Notes under the pieces: generated by a model
Database searches by the model: none
What the model saw: the letters and a program-made list of their open reading frames with translations, nothing else
What the model was told of the DNA's origin: nothing
Part shown: positions 63,101 through 64,000 of the stretch, in pieces
Position numbering within the stretch: position 1 is the stretch's first letter
Layout of the letters: each line of letters begins with the position of its first letter
NCBI GenBank assembly: GCA_021229015.1
Contig: CM037778.1
Location: forward strand, 19,041,214-19,105,213
Source of the DNA: Solen grandis
Taxonomy: Eukaryota > Mollusca > Bivalvia > Adapedonta > Solenidae
Direction of reading: 5' to 3'
DNA: 64,000 nucleotides
Made by a program: the position numbers and the translations under genes

Positions 63101-63840
63101 ATGCTTAAGCGAGTGAAAGGTTGCATTGTTACTTTACTTAATTTCTGAAAAATCACTTAAATATATTTATCTTTTATTCTATGATAGCTTCGTTTTGAGT
63201 AATTTGGATATTAGCATGAGTAATTTCATTAATGGATGTTGTCTTCTTTTTTTTTTCTTACTTCATTTTGTAGCGAACCTCTTCAATTGAACCCTGTTGT
63301 ACAAAATGTCCATGTATTCCAACCCGACACGGGTAGTTCTGGTACCTGTAAATACGATGTAGCTTTCAAGCCAACTCAGAGTCAATCCGGGAACCAGACA
63401 TTGTGTTTCGAGTAAGTTTTATTTATTTATGATATTTTATTTTATATTTTGTTGATGTTGCTGAAAATTGAACTGTGATCAAGAAAGTATTTCAAACGAT
63501 ATATGATCAAATTCCAAATCTGCAATATTAATAATTCAGCAACTATCATAAAGATAGTATTTGTATATGAACAAGGAACGTGATGTCGAGAAACAGGATG
63601 CCCCCATGTCTCATTTCAACAACTTTAATTATTCCATTCATGCACTTATACTGTTCTAATTCTAATTTTATCGCAAAATGGTTAACATAAGTATTTCAGG
63701 TTTTAAAGTCAATTACATATATTTGTCACCATTAAAAACTGGACAGTAAGACTTTGTTCTCTGTGACAGAATCACTGGTTCCTCTACACAGGATGGACAT
63801 TGCCTAACATACGACGTGAAGGCATTGAAAGACATACGGG
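15708..63840 (+). CDS. Large modular EGF-repeat extracellular protein gene (86 exons seen, both ends open)
   Basis: A ~270-residue unit repeats, each in eight exons with fixed phases: e1 (157 nt, 1-2), e2 (162-171, 2-2), e3 (50, 2-1), e4 (20-26, 1-0), e5 (110, 0-2), e6 (141, 2-2), e7 (50, 2-1), e8 (114-117, 1-1). e1-e3 code a four-Cys domain with L-P-G-V, D-G-H-S-G-I-P, G-Y-V-D-P, P-G-x-H-K-I-C-L-Q-T-T, D-G-T and N-x-D-E-[VI]-C-[VI]-x-V. e5-e7 code a six-Cys domain with P-H-F-H, V-x-C-x(5)-C-Q, E-C-G-D-G-x-P-G-V-H-V-F, G-K-C-F, D-L-C and G-E-E-R. e8 is an EGF-like domain, F-G-P-C-Q-x-L-H-C-x-N-G-G-x-C...C-x-C...G-[FY]-x-G-x-x-C, without the calcium-binding signature. The all-Cys modular layout means secretion or a cell-surface ectodomain (inference). 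I do not know a named family for the two non-EGF domains. First and last exons are outside the window. The reading frame is continuous through all exons except at unit 1 e1. Confidence 0.85.
18357..18512 (+). other. Unit 1 e1: one-base deletion relative to all other complete e1 copies
   Basis: Upstream part reads S-L-P-G-V-T-D and I-P-E-E-V-H-C in one frame. The downstream part reads C-T-I-P-L-Q-Y-N-G-D in the next frame, and only that second frame enters e2 in phase. Splice sites (TGCCTAG before, GTAAGT after) look normal. Confidence 0.85.
18357..21299 (+). CDS. Unit 1: domain I (frame break in e1), linker, domain II, EGF
   Basis: Exons: e1 18357-18512, e2 18705-18875, e3 19132-19181, e4 19393-19412, e5 19755-19864, e6 20254-20394, e7 20990-21039, e8 21186-21299. 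e1 is 156 nt where other complete copies have 157. The loss falls between H-C-E and C-T-I-P (about 18458-18473). Read as sequenced, the frame meets TAA at 18710-18712 in e2. The remaining exons are intact, with correct phases and conserved motifs (C-I-Q-T-T-S-D-G-T, D-E-I-C-V), and the EGF has G-F-G-P-C-Q-T-L-H-C-K-N-G-G. A sequence or assembly error is the simplest reading; a disabled allele or module is the alternative. Confidence 0.82.
21588..25542 (+). CDS. Unit 2: domain I, linker, domain II, EGF
   Basis: Exons: e1 21588-21744, e2 22154-22318, e3 22646-22695, e4 23667-23686, e5 23989-24098, e6 24474-24614, e7 25213-25262, e8 25429-25542. It codes 269 residues, fully in frame. Domain I has L-P-G-V-T-D, C-T-I-P-L-K, G-Y-A-D-A-T-L and K-I-C-L-Q-T-T. 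e4 gives only G-Q-T-I-P-I-T. Domain II ends e5 with the sequon N-G-S directly before the split Cys, and the usual G-K-C-F is G-M-C-I. The EGF is canonical apart from D-Q before the exit. Confidence 0.9.
25543..27648 (+). other. Intron between units 2 and 3
   Basis: A 2.1-kb intron (GTGACT to TGTATAG), long compared with its neighbours. Contains GGATCTCACTTATTACGAAC...GGTTATAACGAAAG near 26110-26170 and TGTATAACGAAATTTCGCTG near 26858. Such wording is common at the ends of pogo/Tc1-type DNA transposons; a decayed element is possible but I could not define its ends. Confidence 0.55.
27649..30668 (+). CDS. Unit 3: domain I, linker, domain II, EGF (first of three near-identical units)
   Basis: Exons: e1 27649-27805, e2 28041-28211, e3 28615-28664, e4 29049-29071, e5 29359-29468, e6 29638-29778, e7 30017-30066, e8 30552-30668. 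It codes 273 residues. From the second third of e1 onward it is almost identical to units 4 and 5 in exons and introns. Its e1 start (I-I-P-D-Q-H-L-Q-G-V-T-G) is instead closer to unit 6 (L-Q-P-D-E-H-L-P-G-V-A-G). It keeps D-G-H-S-G where units 4 and 5 have D-G-H-C-G. The sequon N-G-T precedes the split Cys. The EGF has the longer K-S-D-D-N-N-D-A-K-C loop. Confidence 0.9.
30935..33980 (+). CDS. Unit 4: domain I, linker, domain II, EGF (second near-identical unit)
   Basis: Exons: e1 30935-31091, e2 31327-31497, e3 31900-31949, e4 32363-32385, e5 32671-32780, e6 32950-33090, e7 33329-33378, e8 33864-33980. Nearly base-for-base the same as unit 5, introns included, pointing to a very recent duplication. 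Its e1 carries TGT in place of AGT, giving D-G-H-C-G-I-P and so an odd fifth Cys in domain I. e6 has V-E-G-K-C-F where units 3 and 5 have V-K-G-K-C-F. Confidence 0.9.
34246..37101 (+). CDS. Unit 5: domain I, linker, domain II, EGF (third near-identical unit)
   Basis: Exons: e1 34246-34402, e2 34636-34806, e3 35167-35216, e4 35630-35652, e5 35941-36050, e6 36220-36360, e7 36599-36648, e8 36985-37101. It shares the extra Cys (D-G-H-C-G) with unit 4. Similarity to unit 4 stops inside e8: both read K-I-G-Y-D-G, then unit 5 gives Q-E-C-E-T-G where unit 4 gives P-E-C-S-T-G, and the following intron is unrelated. Two introns carry deletions not seen in unit 4 (after e2 near 34860, after e7 near 36710). 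Confidence 0.9.
37294..41552 (+). CDS. Unit 6: domain I, linker, domain II, EGF
   Basis: Exons: e1 37294-37450, e2 37747-37911, e3 38250-38299, e4 38725-38747, e5 38934-39043, e6 39585-39725, e7 40099-40148, e8 41439-41552. The e1 acceptor must be AAAAAG at 37293; the nearby CTCCAG would put TGA in frame. Protein motifs follow units 3-5 (A-S-Q-K-I-D-G-H-S-G-I-P, T-V-E-T-P-D, E-R-P-K-E-C-G-D-G), but introns are unrelated, so this is an older relative. e5 ends N-G-K-C with no sequon. The EGF has A in place of the conserved Gly before its last Cys (G-Y-E-A-T-I-C). Confidence 0.9.
39244..39280. repeat. (GT)n microsatellite
   Basis: About 18 uninterrupted GT units directly after a short AT run, in the intron between unit 6 e5 and e6. 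It abuts a possible SINE on the minus strand. Confidence 0.95.
39283..39425 (-). mobile_element. Possible SINE, minus strand
   Basis: Read on the minus strand it contains GTATTTGTCCGGTAATCGGA followed by GTGTTCGATCCCAGA, the latter close to the tRNA B-box GGTTCGANNCC. It lies in an intron next to a GT microsatellite. A tRNA-derived head is likely; ends are uncertain. Confidence 0.45.
40149..41438 (+). other. Intron, unit 6 e7 to e8
   Basis: 1.3 kb of AT-rich intron from GTATTT to GTTTCAG. No repeat family or extra exon recognised. Confidence 0.6.
41980..42500 (+). repeat. Hairpin-headed repeat (ACCAGGTTTTCAAC family)
   Basis: Head palindrome ACCAGGTTTTCAAC-gaa-GTTGAAACCTGGT (41980-42009), then GTTGGGTGGGTGGGTGGGTGGACGG. 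About three diverged units of ~180 bp follow, with TC(G/T)AATATCTCCTGTTAGAATTGA, ACCTTATAGG and TTGGGATTTATTTTCA. Same plan as the 9635 and 14570 elements, with a different head. Confidence 0.65.
45353..45447. repeat. Inverted repeat pair in intron
   Basis: TAAAAATCTGTAATACAAAT at 45353 is repeated in opposite orientation at 45425-45447 with one extra T. The spacer is about 50 bases. A tiny foldback or MITE remnant; no target duplication recognised. Confidence 0.6.
46169..50985 (+). CDS. Unit 7: domain I, linker, domain II, EGF
   Basis: Exons: e1 46169-46325, e2 46697-46867, e3 47059-47108, e4 48395-48417, e5 49417-49526, e6 50073-50213, e7 50406-50455, e8 50872-50985. The e5 acceptor is TATAAG at 49416, a weak polypyrimidine context, but it gives the required phase 0 and S-K-P-H-F-H. 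Domain I has L-P-G-I-S-D, F-D-G-H-S-G-I-P and K-I-C-L-Q-T-T-K-N-G-T. e6 has G-K-C-L in place of G-K-C-F, and e7 is G-Q-E-R. EGF N-G-G is intact. The e3-e4 intron carries a TIR element, and the e4-e5 intron a large palindrome. Confidence 0.88.
46928..46966. repeat. (AT)n microsatellite
   Basis: An uninterrupted AT run of about 19 units in the intron after unit 7 e2. Confidence 0.95.
47511..48044. mobile_element. Element with ~22-bp terminal inverted repeats in intron
   Basis: The left end TATCGGGGGGTGAAGGCGAA (47511) and the inverted right end TATCGAGGGGTGAATGCGAA (ending 48044) match except at two positions. The 534-bp interior is non-coding. Looks like a MITE of a DNA transposon; the flanks do not give a clear target duplication. 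Confidence 0.65.
48850..49091. repeat. Foldback repeats, with a ~100-base near-perfect palindrome at 48991-49091
   Basis: Left arm ATAGGTTAG..CATAGTTGCCTTCAACTACACGA..TAGTCAC folds on the right arm GTGACTA..TCGTGTAGTTGAAGGCAACTATG..CTAACCTAT around the loop GGGCTCCGCCC. A smaller pair TAGTCCACACTT / AAGTGTGGACTA lies just upstream (48880-48925). The sequence could form a strong hairpin in RNA or DNA. Confidence 0.85.
51298..54647 (+). CDS. Unit 8: domain I, linker, domain II, EGF (contains a GC-AG intron)
   Basis: Exons: e1 51298-51454, e2 51683-51844, e3 52506-52555, e4 52946-52971, e5 53487-53596, e6 53838-53978, e7 54203-54252, e8 54534-54647. Domain I is more divergent (H-S-F-I-P, H-K-I-C-Y-Q-T-T). 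The e5 donor is TG/GCAAGT, a consensus GC-type site; the nearby GT four bases on would break the phase. e5 ends with the N-G-T sequon before the split Cys. e6 has E-C-G-P-G-V-S-G-V-H-V-F. EGF: F-G-P-C-Q-K-L-H-C-K-N-G-G-A-C. Confidence 0.9.
54956..58571 (+). CDS. Unit 9: divergent domain I, linker, domain II, short EGF
   Basis: Exons: e1 54956-55103, e2 55498-55668, e3 55824-55870, e4 56496-56521, e5 56830-56933, e6 57437-57577, e7 57977-58026, e8 58482-58571. e1 (148 nt), e3 (47) and e5 (104) are each a few codons shorter than usual, but all phases hold. L-P-G-V is replaced by V-G-N-A-N-G-G. The four domain I Cys remain (I-H-C, Q-C-T-I-P, I-C-F, V-C-V). The EGF is the shortest (90 nt): D-C-M-C-L-N-N-G-Q-C, T-C-F-C, G-F-S-G-N-N-C, six Cys with compressed spacing and no F-G-P-C-Q lead. 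Confidence 0.88.
57068..57102. repeat. (AT)n microsatellite
   Basis: About 17 AT units in the intron after unit 9 e5. Confidence 0.95.
58974..61158 (+). CDS. Region 10a: linker, unusual exon, domain II-like cassette with mixed Cys pattern
   Basis: Exons: linker 58974-59017 (phase 1-0, 44 nt), 59366-59542 (0-0), 59684-59787 (0-2, e5-like), 60397-60567 (2-2, e6-like), 61118-61158 (2-1, e7-like). No EGF or normal e1 precedes it. Cys: L-S-C, E-C-K, N-C-S near the first join, R-C-S-Y, Y-C-V-Q and L-C-Y in the last exon. That is the domain II set minus E-C-G but plus the last Cys typical of domain I. Also seen: T-P-K-T-P-G-A-S-T-Y-C-V-Q and V-N-A-D-E-L-C, clear relatives of the P-G-x-H-K-I-C-L-Q and N-I-D-E-V-C motifs. 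Confidence 0.75.
59366..59542 (+). CDS. Unusual 59-codon exon, unit region 10a
   Basis: Open in phase 0 from an ATTAAG acceptor (59365) to a GTCAGT donor, and it links both neighbours in frame. Contains V-G-T-A-L-C-A-L-D-N and F-A-S-M-P-P-D-P-D-E-I-E-L. A single Cys is present and it resembles no other exon here. The polypyrimidine tract is weak. The stronger TATACAG acceptor at 59316 leads to the same open frame but needs phase 2, which the upstream exon does not supply. The frame stays open past the donor to 59656, so the 3' end is also uncertain. Confidence 0.5.
61306..61410 (+). repeat. SINE 3' part
   Basis: GTAGGTCGGTAGTTCACATG and ACCATCGCGGCGATGGTAAA followed by an AAC/AAT tail match the fragment at 1-172. 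It lies in the intron after 61158. Confidence 0.55.
61559..63840 (+). CDS. Region 10b: linker and domain II-like cassette, continues past window
   Basis: Exons: e4 61559-61578, e5 62728-62837, e6 63274-63411, e7 63770-63840, phases as in other units. Cys: L-A-C, T-C-H, split Cys at the e5/e6 join, T-C-K-Y, L-C-F-E, and H-C-L-T-Y-D-V in e7. As in 10a the E-C-G Cys is missing while an e7 Cys is present. N-V-H-V-F-Q-P still marks e6. e7 is longer than usual (71 nt). The last exon ends in phase 1 before GTATGG, so the next exon (an EGF or an e1) lies beyond the last 160 bases of the window. Confidence 0.82.
61857..62019 (+). mobile_element. tRNA-derived SINE
   Basis: Carries GGTAATTGATCCGACTGCGG and a B box GGGTTCAAACCCC, then a body with CCCGGGCGCAAAGTACTGGT and an A-run tail (62008-62017). 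Probably younger than the other SINE fragments, since the B box is intact. It is not a functional tRNA gene: no cloverleaf with a proper acceptor stem was found. Confidence 0.7.
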
Positions 63841-64000
63841 GTATGGTCGATCATTTTTTTCACATCCCAAACCTACTCAAGTTTGTTAGGCGTCAATAGG
63901 AAAATATCACTGATAAAATTAATGAAGACACGTACATAGAAGTTATTCGATCACCAATTAAGCGTTTGCCAAAAAGATAATTTCATGTATATAGTCTTGT

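Overview
This window is animal nuclear DNA. It has AT-rich introns, GT-AG splice sites, short exons of 20-177 bases, tRNA-derived SINEs, MITEs, minisatellites and long dinucleotide tracts. The repeat style (hairpin-led elements followed by GTCCGTCC-rich sequence, SINE tails ending in TAAACCC-AACAA) suggests a mollusc, most likely a bivalve. I cannot fix the species. All supported genes lie on the + strand.

Region 1 (1-15383). Three exons at 3914-6767 encode the middle of a type II regulatory subunit of cAMP-dependent protein kinase: the end of cyclic-nucleotide domain A and the start of domain B. The first and last exons are not visible. The rest is intron or intergenic DNA crowded with repeats: a TTAA-flanked MITE family, a CAGGGG-ended MITE, a SINE, a ~160-bp tandem array, a 38-bp minisatellite and several hairpin-headed elements. 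A run of exactly 100 N (15384-15483) is a scaffold gap, so linkage across it is not proven.

Region 2 (15708-63840). One very large modular gene, open at both ends, fills the remaining 48 kb. I delimited 86 exons by hand. It is built from a ~270-residue unit encoded by eight small exons (e1-e8), whose lengths and intron phases hardly change from copy to copy. e1-e3 encode a four-Cys domain (domain I). e4 is a 6-9 residue linker micro-exon. e5-e7 encode a six-Cys domain (domain II). e8 encodes an EGF-like domain. Nine full units (1-9) are preceded by a partial unit 0 and followed by a divergent region 10. Region 10 has two linker-plus-domain-II-like cassettes, one unusual 59-codon exon and no EGF. 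I do not recognise domains I and II as a named family. Cys content, exon layout and the shared PG-x-H-x-[IL]CL core argue that they are ancient duplicates of one beta-rich extracellular fold. The product should be secreted or the ectodomain of a surface protein; signal peptide and any membrane anchor lie outside the window.

The main points to follow up are: the composite repeat itself; three almost identical units (3-5) duplicated with their introns; intermediate Cys patterns in region 10 that suggest a disulfide scheme; a one-base frame break in unit 1; an extra Cys shared by units 4 and 5; and a GC-AG intron in unit 8.
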